From: Pseudomonas sp. MYb60 | GTDB lineage: Bacteria; Pseudomonadota; Gammaproteobacteria; Pseudomonadales; Pseudomonadaceae | DNA: 64,000 bases | Assembly (NCBI RefSeq): GCF_002979555.1 | Contig: NZ_PCOZ01000001.1 | Span: 496,001-560,000, forward strand | Reading direction: 5' to 3' | Shown: piece after piece, positions 16,451 through 26,645 of the stretch | Numbering within the stretch: the stretch's first letter is position 1 | Layout of the letters: every line of letters begins with the position of its first letter | The notes under the pieces: generated by a model | What the model was told of the DNA's origin: nothing | Databases searched by the model: none | What the model saw: only the letters and a program-made list of their open reading frames with translations | Position numbers and translations under genes: made by a program

Positions 16451-17287
16451 GTGAGTCTCACAGGTCTTGCGCAGCGTATGAGTAAAACAAGCTTTCAGCG
16501 ACTGGTGCTCGGCCTTGCCCTCAGTTCCTTGCTGGTTGGGTGCTCCAGCTCACCCAGCAGCGGTGCACGAGTGGTCGACCGCAACAGCGCCGTGCCGCAA
16601 CGGCCTACGGTGACCACCGGACAATATGTGGTCCGCAAGGGTGACACGCTGTTCTCGATCGCCTTCCGTTACGGTTGGGACTACAAGGCGCTCGCAGCTC
16701 GTAACAATATTCCTGTGCCCTACACGATCCATCCGGGTCAGACGATTCGCTTCGATGGGCGCAGTGGTTCCACCCCTCCTACGGTGGTGACAAACACCAC
16801 GTCCTCACCCTCATCGTCGAGCAAAACCACGATCATCACCAGGCCCGCAGGCACTGCCTCGCCAACGATTGCGAGCAAGCCGGCGCCGGCACCTTCACCG
16901 CCCGCAGGACCTGCTCCGACGGGCTGGGGATGGCCTTCGAACGGGGTGTTGATTGGAAAATTCTCTTCAAACGGTAGTTTGAATAAAGGCATTGATATCG
17001 CCGGGGATTTGGGACAGCCTGTTTTAGCTGCGTCTGATGGCACAGTGGTTTACGCCGGGAGTGGTTTGCGGGGCTACGGCGAGCTGGTCATCATCAAACA
17101 CAGCGATACCTACGTCAGTGCCTACGGTCATAACCGCAGGCTGTTGGTTCGGGAGGGGCAGCAGGTCAAGGTCGGACAGACAATTGCCGAAATGGGGTCA
17201 ACGGGTACGGACCGGGTGAAACTGCATTTTGAGATTCGCCGCCAAGGTAAACCTGTAGATCCGCTGCAATTCCTGCCTCGTCGTTGA
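16451..17287 (+). CDS. nlpD: LysM/M23-family lipoprotein NlpD (degenerate LytM)
   Basis: NlpD is an outer-membrane lipoprotein that activates cell-wall amidases during division. GTG 16451 is chosen because GGAG stands 6 bases upstream. ATG 16478 is the alternative. The 278-residue product has a lipobox ending at Cys31, one LysM domain at about residues 58-101 (YVVRKGDTLFSIAFRYGWDY), a Ser/Thr/Pro/Ala linker, and a C-terminal M23 domain. The first zinc ligand position reads NKGIDI rather than HxGxDI, so the domain is probably catalytically inactive, as in other NlpD proteins. In related species the main rpoS promoter lies inside this gene. Confidence 0.93.
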   Translation: MSLTGLAQRMSKTSFQRLVLGLALSSLLVGCSSSPSSGARVVDRNSAVPQRPTVTTGQYVVRKGDTLFSIAFRYGWDYKALAARNNIPVPYTIHPGQTIRFDGRSGSTPPTVVTNTTSSPSSSSKTTIITRPAGTASPTIASKPAPAPSPPAGPAPTGWGWPSNGVLIGKFSSNGSLNKGIDIAGDLGQPVLAASDGTVVYAGSGLRGYGELVIIKHSDTYVSAYGHNRRLLVREGQQVKVGQTIAEMGSTGTDRVKLHFEIRRQGKPVDPLQFLPRR

Positions 17288-17295
17288 TGTGTTGC

Positions 17296-17326
17296 CAGCC
17301 TGTTCCCTCACGTAGAAGGAACAGGC
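17296..17326 (+). promoter_or_regulatory. Hairpin in the rpoS leader
   Basis: AGCCTGTTCC and GGAACAGGCT are perfect 10-base inverted arms around an 11-base loop. They lie in the 105-base nlpD-rpoS gap, about 67 bases before the rpoS start. The hairpin is in the leader of any rpoS transcript starting in nlpD and could affect stability or translation. Confidence 0.5.
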
Positions 17327-17392
17327 TCGAGCGTTGCCAAGGATAAAGGCGTCGCTGGAGCTTGAGGTCGAACTCACCAAAGGACTATAACA

Positions 17393-18397
17393 ATGGCTCT
17401 CAGTAAAGAAGCGCCGGAGTTTGACATCGACGATGAGCTACTCCTCATGGGAGAGCAAATCGATACGGAATCGATGTCGAATGAGGGACCTGCTGTACCT
17501 TCAGTTCGCACCAAGTCCAAGAACTCCACTGCGTTGAAGCAACACAAATACATTGATTACACGCGGGCGCTCGATGCGACGCAGCTGTACCTCAATGAAA
17601 TCGGCTTTTCCCCTCTGCTTACCCCCGAAGAAGAAGTCCATTTTGCGCGCTTGTCGCAGAAGGGTGATCCGGCTGGGCGCAAGCGCATGATTGAAAGCAA
17701 CCTGCGCCTGGTGGTGAAAATCGCCCGACGTTATGTCAATCGTGGGCTGTCCCTGTTGGACCTGATCGAGGAAGGCAACCTGGGCCTGATCCGGGCGGTG
17801 GAGAAGTTTGACCCAGAGCGGGGCTTCCGCTTTTCAACCTATGCCACCTGGTGGATTCGCCAGACCATCGAACGGGCGATCATGAATCAGACCCGCACGA
17901 TTCGGTTGCCGATCCATGTGGTCAAGGAGCTCAACGTCTACCTGCGGGCGGCGCGTGAGCTGACTCAAAAACTCGATCATGAACCCTCGCCTGAAGAAAT
18001 CGCCAACCTGCTGGAAAAACCGGTAGGGGAGGTCAAGCGCATGCTCGGTTTGAACGAGCGCGTGTCTTCGGTCGACGTCTCGCTGGGTCCGGATTCGGAT
18101 AAAACCCTGCTGGACACCCTGACAGATGATCGCCCTACAGATCCTTGCGAACTGTTGCAGGACGACGATCTTTCCCAAAGCATTGACCAGTGGCTAAGTG
18201 AGCTTACGGACAAGCAGCGTGAGGTGGTGATTCGCCGCTTCGGCCTGCGTGGCCATGAGAGCAGTACCCTGGAGGACGTAGGCCTGGAGATCGGCCTGAC
18301 CCGTGAGCGGGTGCGGCAGATCCAGGTAGAAGGGCTCAAGCGCTTGCGTGAGATCCTGGAGAAGAATGGCTTGTCGAGTGAGTCGTTGTTCCAATAG
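17393..18397 (+). CDS. rpoS: RNA polymerase sigma factor RpoS
   Basis: RpoS is the stationary-phase and general stress sigma factor. In fluorescent pseudomonads it also influences antibiotic and exoenzyme production. The 334-residue product has region 1.2 ([20 protein letters not shown]), region 2 with the -10-binding [17 protein letters not shown], region 3 and region 4 with the helix-turn-helix [20 protein letters not shown]. It ends SESLFQ. The Shine-Dalgarno is AAAGGA, 9 bases before the ATG. The gene looks intact, whereas rpoS is often mutated in laboratory isolates. Confidence 0.97.
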   Translation: MALSKEAPEFDIDDELLLMGEQIDTESMSNEGPAVPSVRTKSKNSTALKQHKYIDYTRALDATQLYLNEIGFSPLLTPEEEVHFARLSQKGDPAGRKRMIESNLRLVVKIARRYVNRGLSLLDLIEEGNLGLIRAVEKFDPERGFRFSTYATWWIRQTIERAIMNQTRTIRLPIHVVKELNVYLRAARELTQKLDHEPSPEEIANLLEKPVGEVKRMLGLNERVSSVDVSLGPDSDKTLLDTLTDDRPTDPCELLQDDDLSQSIDQWLSELTDKQREVVIRRFGLRGHESSTLEDVGLEIGLTRERVRQIQVEGLKRLREILEKNGLSSESLFQ

Positions 18398-18413
18398 AAC
18401 GACGCAGTAAAGC

Positions 18414-18503
18414 ATGTGGGAGGGGGCTTGCCCCCGATGGCGGTATTTCAGTCATGGGTATTTGGCTGACGCACTGCTATCGGTGGCAAGCCCCCTCCCA
18501 CAT
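18414..18503. repeat. REPIN-type pair of inverted REP sequences
   Basis: ATGTGGGAGGGGGCTTGCCC on the left is mirrored by GGCAAGCCCCCTCCCACAT on the right. One mismatch from the family (GGTGGC for GGGGGC) is in the right half. It lies between rpoS and the convergent cold-shock gene. Confidence 0.85.
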
Positions 18504-18550
18504 TGTTTTGTATCTGACGATCTACTGGCACATAGCCAAATCCCAGGCAT

Positions 18551-18582
18551 AAAAAAACCCCGCTTTTGAGGGCGGGGTCTTT
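18551..18582 (-). terminator. Bidirectional Rho-independent terminator between csp and rpoS
   Basis: CCCCGC at 18558-18563 pairs with GCGGGG at 18572-18577. A seven-A run on the left gives a T7 tail on the minus strand for the cold-shock gene. TCTTTT on the right gives a weaker tail for rpoS. Confidence 0.8.
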
Positions 18583-18601
18583 TCGACTAAGTCAGTACAA
18601 G

Positions 18602-18811
18602 TTAGATAACTTGAACTTCTTCAGCTTGCATGCCTTTCTGACCGCGGGTAGCGATGAAAGAAACCTGTTGGCCTTCTTTCAGGCTTTTGAAGCCGTCGGA
18701 TTGGATAGCTTTGAAGTGAACGAACAGGTCGTCACCGGATTGTGGAGTGATGAAGCCGAAGCCTTTTTCATCGTTGAACCACTTAACGGTACCAGTTTGG
18801 CGATTAGACAT
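18602..18811 (-). CDS. CspA-family cold-shock protein
   Basis: This 69-residue single-domain nucleic-acid chaperone binds RNA or single-stranded DNA. It has the RNP1 motif KGFGFI and the RNP2 motif DLFVHF, and it closely resembles the Pseudomonas CapB/CspA proteins. A strong Shine-Dalgarno (AAGGAGA) lies just before the ATG. The gene ends at a bidirectional terminator shared with rpoS. A long 5' region of nearly 390 bases to dcd is compatible with the long cold-sensitive leader usual for csp genes. Confidence 0.95.
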   Translation of the reverse strand: MSNRQTGTVKWFNDEKGFGFITPQSGDDLFVHFKAIQSDGFKSLKEGQQVSFIATRGQKGMQAEEVQVI

Positions 18812-19200
18812 GGTGTATCTCCTTGGACAAAGTTAACTGCGACTCAGGAAAAGCCCTGGCCGAGACTGAGTGCAAAGAGCAGGAAAAATTCTTGGAGATG
18901 GTTGGATCGAAATTCAACATATCGTGTAGAGATTCTCAGTGACACAAGCAGCACAGTGGCGCCACCTTAACCCTTTTTCCGGAACGTGCCAATGGTATTT
19001 CCCAAGGTTTCTCCATTTTCGTGACTGGCGGTGGTATTTACAGTCACCCGACACCGCAATGAGGGTCCCGGCCCCGCTGGACGCGGCTCAGGGCAAGGCT
19101 GGCATTCGTCAAGAAAACCCCTGCGGCCTTTGAACCCCAACGCCGGCCCCGGTAAGATGCCCCACAGAATTTTTCCACCTCGCTATTCAGGACACCCGCC
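18812..19200. other. 389-base gene-free region: csp leader and dcd promoter
   Basis: The left part is the expected upstream leader of the cold-shock gene on the minus strand. The right part carries the dcd promoter at 19130-19158. I see no further coding frame with plausible composition and no RNA gene I can name. Confidence 0.5.
19130..19158 (+). promoter_or_regulatory. Sigma70-type promoter for dcd
   Basis: TTGAAC at 19130-19135 and TAAGAT at 19153-19158 are spaced by 17 bases, placing the start near 19165, about 36 bases before the dcd ATG. Confidence 0.6.
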
Positions 19201-19767
19201 ATGAGCATCAAATCGGACAAGTGGATTCGCCGCATGGCGCAAGAGCACGGCATGATCGAGCCCTTCGTCGAGCGCCAGATGCGCGGTGAAGGCGCTGAAC
19301 GCCTGATCTCCTACGGTGTTTCCAGCTACGGCTACGATGTGCGCTGCGCCGATGAGTTCAAGGTGTTCACCAACATCAACTCGGCGACCGTCGATCCGAA
19401 AAACTTCGATGAAAAAAGCTTCGTCGATATCAAGAGCGACGTGTGCATCATCCCGCCGAACTCTTTCGCCCTGGCGCGCACCGTGGAGTTCTTCCGCATT
19501 CCCCGCGACGTACTGACCATCTGCCTGGGCAAGAGCACTTATGCGCGCTGCGGCATCATCGTCAACGTGACGCCGCTGGAGCCGGAGTGGGAAGGGCATG
19601 TCACCCTGGAGTTCTCCAACACCACCACCTTGCCGGCGAAAATCTACGCCAATGAAGGTGTGGCGCAGATGCTGTTCCTGCAGTCTGACGAGGCCTGTGA
19701 AGTGTCTTACAAGGACCGTGGTGGCAAGTATCAGGGCCAGCGCGGCGTTACTCTCCCACGCGCTTGA
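19201..19767 (+). CDS. dcd: dCTP deaminase
   Basis: Dcd deaminates dCTP to dUTP, feeding thymidylate synthesis. The 188-residue trimeric enzyme has the N-terminal [19 protein letters not shown], the conserved SSYGYDVR segment, the [11 protein letters not shown] phosphate-binding motif, and the catalytic Glu in [19 protein letters not shown]. It ends with [13 protein letters not shown], as in the family. A sigma70 promoter lies 43 bases upstream. Confidence 0.97.
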   Translation: MSIKSDKWIRRMAQEHGMIEPFVERQMRGEGAERLISYGVSSYGYDVRCADEFKVFTNINSATVDPKNFDEKSFVDIKSDVCIIPPNSFALARTVEFFRIPRDVLTICLGKSTYARCGIIVNVTPLEPEWEGHVTLEFSNTTTLPAKIYANEGVAQMLFLQSDEACEVSYKDRGGKYQGQRGVTLPRA

Positions 19768-19874
19768 TCGAAAGGTCTGACACGTTAAGGGAATTTGTCT
19801 GCGGGAAGTGACTCTATTGGGTGTACTGCCCCGGCGCGTGCAAAACGCGTCGGGCCACGCTTGAGGAGTACTTT

Positions 19875-20087
19875 ATGAAGATCGACCCGCGAATCAGCGC
19901 CGAACTTGCCAGGCTTGAACCCAACCAGATTGGTGTTCTGGCCTGGTCCCTGATGGCCAATCCCGCCTTCGAGGGTGGCGTTCCCGGACAGCCGGACCCT
20001 GACCCCTCCCCAGGTCAACCCGAGCAACCGGATGAGCAAGGTGTGCCAACCCTTCCCGACGAGCCACCTCCCGCCCCCGTTGCCTGA
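19875..20087 (+). CDS. Small hypothetical protein with Pro-rich tail (70 residues)
   Basis: I do not recognise a named function. ATG 19875 has a good Shine-Dalgarno (GAGGAG, 8 bases before). The N-terminal 35 residues (MKIDPRISAELARLEPNQIG, then VLAWSLMANPAFEGG) look folded and amphipathic. The remaining 35 are Pro/Asp/Gly/Glu-rich (PGQPDPDPSPGQPEQPDEQG), probably disordered and acidic. There is no signal peptide. It lies 107 bases after dcd and convergent with pdeM, 3 bases from its stop. Confidence 0.7.
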   Translation: MKIDPRISAELARLEPNQIGVLAWSLMANPAFEGGVPGQPDPDPSPGQPEQPDEQGVPTLPDEPPPAPVA

Positions 20088-20090
20088 CAG

Positions 20091-20741
20091 CTAGCCCAGC
20101 GGCCAGACTTCATGATCGCCAATCACATAGATTCGGCGGTCATCGTCCTGTACCACCGCGTGGCCCCCGGTAAATACGCCGAATGCCGGTAGCAGGCTGA
20201 CGTGTGCCCCAATCTGGAAACACGGCAGCCGCAGACTCTGGCGACCCTTGCCGCGCAGCCGATACACCGGATGCACATGCCCCGCCAGCACGTGGTGGCT
20301 GGGGTGTGCGTCGGGCTCATGTTGCAAGGCAAAAGGCCCCATCAGCAGCGGCTCGGTCACCACTTCCATCTTCAAGTCAGCCGGTGGGTCTCCTGCACGC
20401 TTGTCGTGGTTGCCGCGAATCAGGGTCAGGGACAGCTCAGTATTGCGCTCACGCCATGCCCTCAGTGCGCTCAGGGTGCCCACGGCGTGCGAGCCGGGCC
20501 CGTGCAGAAAGTCGCCGAGAAACACTACCTGCTCACAGGCATGCCGCGACAATAACCGGTCCAGGCGTTCCAGATTGGCTGTTGTCGTGCCCTGCGGCAC
20601 CGGCTGACCCAGGCTGCGATAGGCCGAGGCTTTGCCAAAGTGTGCATCGGCAATCAACAGGCACTGGCGCGCAGGCCAGTACACCGCCTTGTCTGCCAGC
20701 AGCCACAGCGTTTCACCTTCCAGTACCACCTCGCACACCAT
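20091..20741 (-). CDS. pdeM: Ligase-associated metallophosphoesterase PdeM
   Basis: PdeM (also called MPE) is a metal-dependent phosphoesterase that travels with Lhr, a DNA ligase and an exonuclease in a bacterial DNA-repair cassette. The 216-residue protein has the calcineurin-type motifs in order: DAHFGK, GDFLHG, GNHDK, then LAGHVHPVYR. Its start shares one base with the lhr stop (TGATG), so the two are translationally coupled. The ligase and exonuclease partners are 7 kb upstream on the same strand, beyond the amino acid transporter operon. Confidence 0.92.
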   Translation of the reverse strand: MVCEVVLEGETLWLLADKAVYWPARQCLLIADAHFGKASAYRSLGQPVPQGTTTANLERLDRLLSRHACEQVVFLGDFLHGPGSHAVGTLSALRAWRERNTELSLTLIRGNHDKRAGDPPADLKMEVVTEPLLMGPFALQHEPDAHPSHHVLAGHVHPVYRLRGKGRQSLRLPCFQIGAHVSLLPAFGVFTGGHAVVQDDDRRIYVIGDHEVWPLG

Positions 20742-23221
20742 CAGCGCTTCCCGTTATCCGCGACCTTTTCCAGGTCCTTGACCATCCGCGCAATGCGCTC
20801 CGAAAGTTTTTCCGAACTCATGCTTTCGCGCATCCGCTCCACCAGCAATGGGAACGCCAGCGGCGTGGGACGTTCGATCACGTGCAAGTCCAGTTTCAGC
20901 GTCGACAGATGACGCAATGTCTCTTCCAACCGACGAATATCCAACTCATCGCGCAGGACTTCTTCCCCGGCCTGGGTCAGCAACAGGTTCTGTGGGTCGT
21001 ACTGCTTGAACACTTCGAAGAATAATCCGCTGGAGGCCTGCACCTGTCGGGTACTTTTCGGCGCGCCGGGGTAGCCGGCAAACACCAGCCCGGCGATACG
21101 GGCGATCTCGCGAAAACGGCGCAGGGCCAGTTCCCCGGCATTCAGGCTGGCCGCCACGTCGTGCAGTAGATTCTCAGGGCTCAGCAAGGTGGCGCTCAAC
21201 AATGCAGGCCAGTCCACCGGAGTCGCACTCAGTAGCTCCAACCCATAATCGTTCACCGCAATCGAGAAGGTCACCGGTTGCCCCTGGCTGATCCGCCACG
21301 CCAGCAAACTGGCCAACCCCAGGTGCACCTGGCGCCCGGCAAACGGGTAAAGGAACAAGTGCCAACCCTCGCGGGACTTCAGCGCTTCGGCCAACAAATG
21401 GTCTCGCGTCGGCAAGCCGGACCAGCGCAACTGCGTCTGCAACAACGGTTGCACCGCGCGCATTTCCGGGCCGTCGAATTGGCCGTGGGCCGCCGCATCG
21501 AAGCGCTCCACCACGGCCTGCGCCAGCTCGTTGGAAAGCGGCATGCGCCCGCCATTCCAGCGCGGGACCGCGGCTTTTTTCACGTTGCTGCGGCGCACAT
21601 AAGCGGTCATGTTTTCCACGCGGACCAATTCCAGCAAGCGCCCGGCAAACAGGAAACCGTCCCCCGGCTTGAGCCGAGCGATAAAACCTTCCTCGACACT
21701 GCCCAGGTTCTTGCCCCCGCCGCCTTTGCTCCAGTACTTCAGCTGGAGGCTGGCATCGCTGACGATGGTGCCCACGCTCATGCGGTGCCGCCGCGCCAGT
21801 CGCGCGTCGGGCACGCGCCAGACCCCATGTTCATCGGGTTCTACGCGGCGGTAGTCCGGGTAGGCGGTGAGTGACAAGCCCCCGTGGCGCACAAAACCCA
21901 ATGCCCAGGCCCAATCTTCATCCGTAAGGTCGTGATAAGCCCAGGCACCGCGCACCTCTGCCAGCAGCGCATCCGGGGTGAACCCACCGCCCAGTGCCAT
22001 GCTCACCAGGTGCTGTACGAGCACATCCAGCGGCTTGTGGGGCGATTCCCGCGCTTCGATACGCCGCTGGGCGATCGCGTCCTGGGCCGCCGCGGCCTCC
22101 ACCAGTTCCAGGCTGTGGGTCGGCACCAGCGTCACCCGCGAAGGCCGTCCCGGCGCATGCCCCGAGCGTCCGGCCCGTTGCATCAAGCGCGCCACGCCTT
22201 TGGCCGAGCCAATCTGCAGCACCCGCTCCACCGGCAGGAAATCCACCCCGAGGTCCAGGCTGGAGGTGCAGACTACTGCCTTGAGCTGGCCATCCTTCAG
22301 TGCCCGTTCCACCCAGTCACGGGTTTCTCGCGACAGTGAGCCGTGGTGCAGTGCAATCACGCCCGCCCAGTCCGGGCGGGCGTCCAGCAACGCCTGGAAC
22401 CAGATTTCCGACTGCGCCCGCGTGTTGGTAAACACCAGGCAACTGCTGCTGGCGTCTACTTCGGCCACCACTTGGGGGAGCATTTTCAAGCCAATGTGCC
22501 CGGCCCACGGAAAGCGTTCGGCGAGCGGTGGCAGCAAGGTGTCGACTTTCAGTTGCTTGTTCGTTTGTCCCTGTACATTGATCCCGTCGCCTTGTGGGAC
22601 CAGTACCTCCAAGGCGTGGGATTGGTTGCCCAGCGTTGCCGAAATTCCCCACACCATCAGCGCCGGGTGCCAGCGTCGCAGCCGCGCCAGCGCCAGTTGC
22701 AACTGCACGCCGCGCTTGTTGCCAATCAATTCATGCCACTCGTCCACGACCACCATGCGCAGGTGCGCCAGGCTCGTTTCGCTGTCGGCGCGGGCGAGCA
22801 TCAGGGTCAGGCTTTCCGGGGTGGTGACCAGCGCCGTGGGCTGGCGTCGGGTCTGGCGGGCGCGCTCGCTGCTGCTGGTATCGCCGGTGCGCAGGCCGAC
22901 GCTCCACGGAATCTGCAACGCCTCCAGCGGCGCTTCCAATGCGCGAGCGGTGTCGGCGGCCAGGGCGCGCATGGGCGTAATCCACAGCACGGTCAGCGGT
23001 TCGGCAGGCGGTTTGCGCTTGCCCGTCGCGGGCGGACGGGTGATGGCGAAGCGATTGAGCGCGGCGAACCACAGGGCATAGGTTTTACCCGCGCCGGTAC
23101 TGGCATGCAGCAACCCCGACTGGCCGTCCTTGACGGCCGACCACACACCTTTCTGAAACGTGAACGGTTTCCAGCCCTTGGAGGCGAACCATTGCTTGGC
23201 GAAGTCGATGGGTTTTGCCAT
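20741..23221 (-). CDS. lhr: Ligase-associated DEXH-box helicase (Lhr core type)
   Basis: This is an 826-residue superfamily 2 DNA helicase of the Lhr-core type, thought to act as a 3'-5' translocase in repair with the associated ligase. Motif I is [12 protein letters not shown]. Motif II is VVDEWHEL (DEWH box), motif III SATLGN and motif [20 protein letters not shown] winged-helix and beta-rich C-terminal region follows ([17 protein letters not shown]). pdeM follows without a gap. An ABC transporter ATPase gene ends 57 bases upstream instead of the ligase gene. Confidence 0.94.
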   Translation of the reverse strand: MAKPIDFAKQWFASKGWKPFTFQKGVWSAVKDGQSGLLHASTGAGKTYALWFAALNRFAITRPPATGKRKPPAEPLTVLWITPMRALAADTARALEAPLEALQIPWSVGLRTGDTSSSERARQTRRQPTALVTTPESLTLMLARADSETSLAHLRMVVVDEWHELIGNKRGVQLQLALARLRRWHPALMVWGISATLGNQSHALEVLVPQGDGINVQGQTNKQLKVDTLLPPLAERFPWAGHIGLKMLPQVVAEVDASSSCLVFTNTRAQSEIWFQALLDARPDWAGVIALHHGSLSRETRDWVERALKDGQLKAVVCTSSLDLGVDFLPVERVLQIGSAKGVARLMQRAGRSGHAPGRPSRVTLVPTHSLELVEAAAAQDAIAQRRIEARESPHKPLDVLVQHLVSMALGGGFTPDALLAEVRGAWAYHDLTDEDWAWALGFVRHGGLSLTAYPDYRRVEPDEHGVWRVPDARLARRHRMSVGTIVSDASLQLKYWSKGGGGKNLGSVEEGFIARLKPGDGFLFAGRLLELVRVENMTAYVRRSNVKKAAVPRWNGGRMPLSNELAQAVVERFDAAAHGQFDGPEMRAVQPLLQTQLRWSGLPTRDHLLAEALKSREGWHLFLYPFAGRQVHLGLASLLAWRISQGQPVTFSIAVNDYGLELLSATPVDWPALLSATLLSPENLLHDVAASLNAGELALRRFREIARIAGLVFAGYPGAPKSTRQVQASSGLFFEVFKQYDPQNLLLTQAGEEVLRDELDIRRLEETLRHLSTLKLDLHVIERPTPLAFPLLVERMRESMSSEKLSERIARMVKDLEKVADNGKR

Positions 23222-23278
23222 TGGGTGGCTGACACTCTGAAAGGCCTATTCCACAGACCTTCCAGAGCGGGCAAAGGT

Positions 23279-24043
23279 TTACTTCAAGTTGCCGCGCAAG
23301 AACTGCTGCAAACGCTCGCTCTTCGGATTGCCCAACACATCCTCAGGTGTGCCGTGCTCCTCCACCAAGCCCTGGTGCAGGAACAGCACCTGGCTCGAGA
23401 CCTTGCGCGCAAAGCTCATCTCATGGGTCACCATGATCATGGTGCGACCTTCTTCAGCCAGGCCCTGGATCACCTTCAACACTTCGCCCACCAACTCCGG
23501 GTCGAGGGCTGAGGTGGGTTCGTCGAACAGCATCACTTCCGGCTCCATCGCCAGCGCGCGGGCGATCGCCACCCGTTGCTGCTGGCCGCCGGAGAGAAAG
23601 GCCGGGTATTGATCGGCCACGCGCGCTGGCAGGCCTACCTTGTCCAGATAGCGACGGGCGCGGTCTTCGGCGTCCTTCTTGCTGCACCCCAGCACCCGGC
23701 GCGGGGCCATGGTGATGTTTTCCAGCACGCTCATGTGGCTCCACAGGTTGAAGTGCTGGAACACCATGGCCAGCCGCGTGCGCAGGCGCTGCAATTCGGC
23801 TTCGTCGGCCACCCGCATGCCGTCGCGGTCGCTGACCATGCGGATCGGCTGGCCGTCGAGGGTCATGGCGCCGTCGTTCGGGGTTTCCAGAAAATTGATG
23901 CAGCGCAGGAAGGTGCTCTTGCCGGAGCCGCTGGCGCCGATCAGGCTGATCACGTCGCCAGTCTTGGCCTTGAGCGAGACACCCTTGAGCACCTCATTGT
24001 CGCCATAACGTTTATGCAGGCCTTCAACGGTCAATTTGTACAT
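23279..24043 (-). CDS. Basic amino acid ABC transporter ATP-binding protein (AotP/HisP-like)
   Basis: This cytoplasmic ATPase energises uptake of polar or basic amino acids. ATG 24043 ([19 protein letters not shown]) gives 254 residues, the family norm. Walker A is GASGSGKST, the signature is [15 protein letters not shown], Walker B is [15 protein letters not shown] and the switch His is in VTHEMSFAR. It is the last gene of a five-gene operon (binding protein, two permeases, deacylase, ATPase) that matches the gene order of aotJQMOP in P. aeruginosa. The argR gene found there is absent here. Confidence 0.93.
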   Translation of the reverse strand: MYKLTVEGLHKRYGDNEVLKGVSLKAKTGDVISLIGASGSGKSTFLRCINFLETPNDGAMTLDGQPIRMVSDRDGMRVADEAELQRLRTRLAMVFQHFNLWSHMSVLENITMAPRRVLGCSKKDAEDRARRYLDKVGLPARVADQYPAFLSGGQQQRVAIARALAMEPEVMLFDEPTSALDPELVGEVLKVIQGLAEEGRTMIMVTHEMSFARKVSSQVLFLHQGLVEEHGTPEDVLGNPKSERLQQFLRGNLK

Positions 24044-24056
24044 GGGGCGTGCATCC

Positions 24057-25175
24057 TCAAGGCGAAAGTAGGTAGCCGCTGCGGTAGGCCTCCAGGCCTG
24101 CGACATGGCCGATGACCATCCCGGCAGTGGCCATGCGGCGCAGCGAACGGGCGTACAGCAGGCCGGCATTGCGACAATGCACGGGCGTGACGCGGTCGGT
24201 AATGGGGTCGATGATTTCAGCGAGCAGTTGCCCGGCCTCCAGGTATTCGCCGGGCAGGGCGCTGAACACCAGCAAGCCGCCGACCGGTGTGACCACGGGT
24301 TCGACACCGGCCAGGGGCGTGGCCGGGTAGGCCAGGTCAGGCAGTGGTGCAACGTCGCCGGCAATCGCGCCGAAGTGAATCAGGTAGTCGATGATCGCCT
24401 GGCAATCCAGAGCGGCCAGGCCGTGGTTCACATCGCCCTGGCCACGCAGTTCGACGGTCACCGAAAAGCTGCCCAGGGGGATCGGAAAAAGCTCGCCGAA
24501 ACGCTGTTGCAACTGCCACCACACCAGGGTGAAACATTCATCGAAAGACTGCCCGCCGGAATCGGTTGCGAGCAGATTCGCCTCCGAACCGATATAGCGC
24601 GCCAGCGGCTCCACCTGTGGCCACGCCTCGGGAGTGGTGTACAGATGCGCCACGGCTTCGAAGTCGCAGTGCAGGTCCAGCACCATGTCGGCATCGCAGG
24701 CCAGCCGCTGCAGCACCAGGCGCTGGGATTGCAGCTGGGTGGCGGCGGTCTGGGCGGCAAGGGCGGTGTAGAGGGCGGCGCGGATCAGTTCGACGTTGTG
24801 CTGCGCATCTTCGTTGAGCGCATCCTCGACCAGGTCACCCACGGTTGCGCTGAGGTCGACAAACAGACGATTGAAGTTCTGCCCGCTTTCCAGCTCGTAG
24901 CGGCCCAGCGGCACGTCCATCAGCACCTGTTCCAGGCCCACCGGATTGGCCACCGGCACCAGCACGATTTCGCTGCGCAAGCGTCCGGCAGCCGCCAGCT
25001 GCGCCAGGCGCTGCTTCAAATGCCAGGCCACCAGCATGCCCGGCAACTCATCGGCGTGCAGTGATGATTGAATGTAGACCTTGCCCCCGGCGTGTTCCGG
25101 GCCGAAGTGAAAGCTGTGGATCTGCCGCGCGGTGCCGGGTACCGGCGCGATCAGCTCATGAACCTGATGACGCAT
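24057..25175 (-). CDS. AotO-like succinylglutamate desuccinylase/aspartoacylase family protein
   Basis: This is a 372-residue M14-type zinc hydrolase fold protein of the AstE/ASPA family. Putative zinc ligands are in [11 protein letters not shown] (His and Glu) and [16 protein letters not shown] (His), with a catalytic Glu candidate in [13 protein letters not shown]-terminal biotin-carrier-like region follows ([20 protein letters not shown]). A gene of this family is embedded in the aot arginine/ornithine transport operon of Pseudomonas, where its role is not established. It may deacylate an imported amino acid derivative. Gaps of 9 and 13 bases separate it from the permease and ATPase. Confidence 0.88.
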   Translation of the reverse strand: MRHQVHELIAPVPGTARQIHSFHFGPEHAGGKVYIQSSLHADELPGMLVAWHLKQRLAQLAAAGRLRSEIVLVPVANPVGLEQVLMDVPLGRYELESGQNFNRLFVDLSATVGDLVEDALNEDAQHNVELIRAALYTALAAQTAATQLQSQRLVLQRLACDADMVLDLHCDFEAVAHLYTTPEAWPQVEPLARYIGSEANLLATDSGGQSFDECFTLVWWQLQQRFGELFPIPLGSFSVTVELRGQGDVNHGLAALDCQAIIDYLIHFGAIAGDVAPLPDLAYPATPLAGVEPVVTPVGGLLVFSALPGEYLEAGQLLAEIIDPITDRVTPVHCRNAGLLYARSLRRMATAGMVIGHVAGLEAYRSGYLLSP

Positions 25176-25184
25176 GAAGGCTCC

Positions 25185-25895
25185 TTAATGGCTCGGCCCG
25201 AGGAAGGCCAGCCAGCGGCGCTCCGCCAGGCGAAACAGCCCCACCAGTGCAAAGGTCACGGTCAGGTAGATCAGCGCAGCGATGCCGAATGATTGAAAGG
25301 TCATGAACGTCGCGGAGTTGGCGTCACGCGCGACTTTGAGGATATCGGGGATCGTCGCGGTGAAGGCCACCGTCGTCGAGTGCAGCATCAGGATCACTTC
25401 ATTGCTGTAATAGGGCAGCGAGCGACGCAACGCCGAGGGCATGATCACGTAAGCGTACAGCTTCCAGCCGCTGAGTCCATAAGCCTTGGCCGCTTCGACT
25501 TCGCCGTGGGCCATGCTGCGGATCGCCCCGGCGAAAATCTCCGTGGTGTAGGCGCAGGTGTTGAGGGCAAAGGCCAGGACGGTGCAGTTCATCGCATCAC
25601 GGAAGAACGCGTCCAGCAGCGGTTGTTCACGCACGGCGGCGATGCTGTAGATGCCGGTGTAGCAGATCAGCAGTTGGATATAGAGCGGCGTGCCCCGGAA
25701 CAGGTAGGTGTAGAACTGCACGGGCCAGCGCACCAGGCGCTTGCGTGATACGCGGGCGATGGACAACGGAATCGACAGCACAAAGCCGATGACCAGGGCG
25801 GCCGTGAGCAGCCACATCGTCATGGCCAGGCCGGTGATGTGCTGACCGTCGCTGTAAAGGAACGGGCGCCAGTATTCCTGCAAAAGTTCGATCAT
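25185..25895 (-). CDS. Amino acid ABC transporter permease (HisM/AotM-like)
   Basis: This is a 236-residue inner-membrane permease of the polar amino acid family. It has about five membrane segments and the EAA loop AKAYGLSGWKLYAYVIMPSA, which contacts the ATPase. The start overlaps the upstream permease gene by four bases. It begins MIELLQEYWRPFLYSDGQHI, close to AotM/HisM proteins. With its partner it forms a heterodimeric channel for a basic amino acid, inferred from family and operon content. Confidence 0.92.
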   Translation of the reverse strand: MIELLQEYWRPFLYSDGQHITGLAMTMWLLTAALVIGFVLSIPLSIARVSRKRLVRWPVQFYTYLFRGTPLYIQLLICYTGIYSIAAVREQPLLDAFFRDAMNCTVLAFALNTCAYTTEIFAGAIRSMAHGEVEAAKAYGLSGWKLYAYVIMPSALRRSLPYYSNEVILMLHSTTVAFTATIPDILKVARDANSATFMTFQSFGIAALIYLTVTFALVGLFRLAERRWLAFLGPSH

Positions 25896-26620
25896 CGCAC
25901 GGCCTCCCGGGAACCTGCGGAGTAGCGACGTTCCAGACGGCGCAGGACGAAGTTGGAAGCGCTGGTGATCATCAGGTAGATCAGCGCGGCGAGCACCAGG
26001 AAATAGAACAGTTGATAAGTGCTTTTGCCGGCATCCTGGGCGGCCTTTACCAAATCCGCCAGGCCAATGATCGAGACCAGCGCCGTGGCCTTGAGCATCA
26101 CCATCCAGTTATTGCCGATGCCCGGCAGGGCAAAGCGCATCATCTGCGGGAAAGTCACGTAGCGAAACCGCTGGCCGCGCTTGAGGCCATAGGCCGTGGC
26201 GGCTTCGAGTTGGCCGCGGGGCACGGCGAGGATCGCGCCGCGAAACGTCTCGGTGAAATACGCACCGTAGATAAAGCCCAGGGTAATCACCCCGGCGCTG
26301 AATGGGTCGATCTCGATGTATTCCCATTCCATGAAGTCAGTAAGGCCGGTGAGCCAGGTTTGCAGGCTGTAGAAAATCAGCAGCATCAGCACCAGGTCGG
26401 GCACGCCGCGAATCAGCGTGGTGTAGAGCTGGGCCGGAATCCGCAGGAATGGCAGGCTGGACAATTTGGCGCTGGCGCCGAGCAGGCCCAACAACACGCT
26501 GACCGCCAGGGACAGCACCGACAACTTGATGGTCATCCAGGTGCCTTGCAGCAACAGCGGGCCGAAACCCTTCAAGCTGAACGCGCCCAGCCCGAGGGTT
26601 TGCAAGAGTTCTTCGAACAT
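25892..26620 (-). CDS. Amino acid ABC transporter permease (HisQ/AotQ-like)
   Basis: This is the 242-residue second permease of the transporter. It has hydrophobic segments at the N-terminus (WMTIKLSVLSLAVSVLLGLL) and in the middle. The EAA loop reads AATAYGLKRGQRFRYVTFPQ. It is separated from the binding-protein gene by 56 bases containing a perfect 24-base palindrome, a usual layout that lets the binding protein be made in excess over the membrane parts. It overlaps the next permease gene by four bases. Confidence 0.92.
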   Translation of the reverse strand: MFEELLQTLGLGAFSLKGFGPLLLQGTWMTIKLSVLSLAVSVLLGLLGASAKLSSLPFLRIPAQLYTTLIRGVPDLVLMLLIFYSLQTWLTGLTDFMEWEYIEIDPFSAGVITLGFIYGAYFTETFRGAILAVPRGQLEAATAYGLKRGQRFRYVTFPQMMRFALPGIGNNWMVMLKATALVSIIGLADLVKAAQDAGKSTYQLFYFLVLAALIYLMITSASNFVLRRLERRYSAGSREAVR

Positions 26621-26645
26621 AAATCAGGACCTATGGCGATAAAAC

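Noticed and set aside
18398..18601. Possible rsmZ small RNA downstream of rpoS
   Set aside because: The region holds a REP pair and a terminator. I could not find the repeated unpaired GGA hairpins expected of rsmZ.
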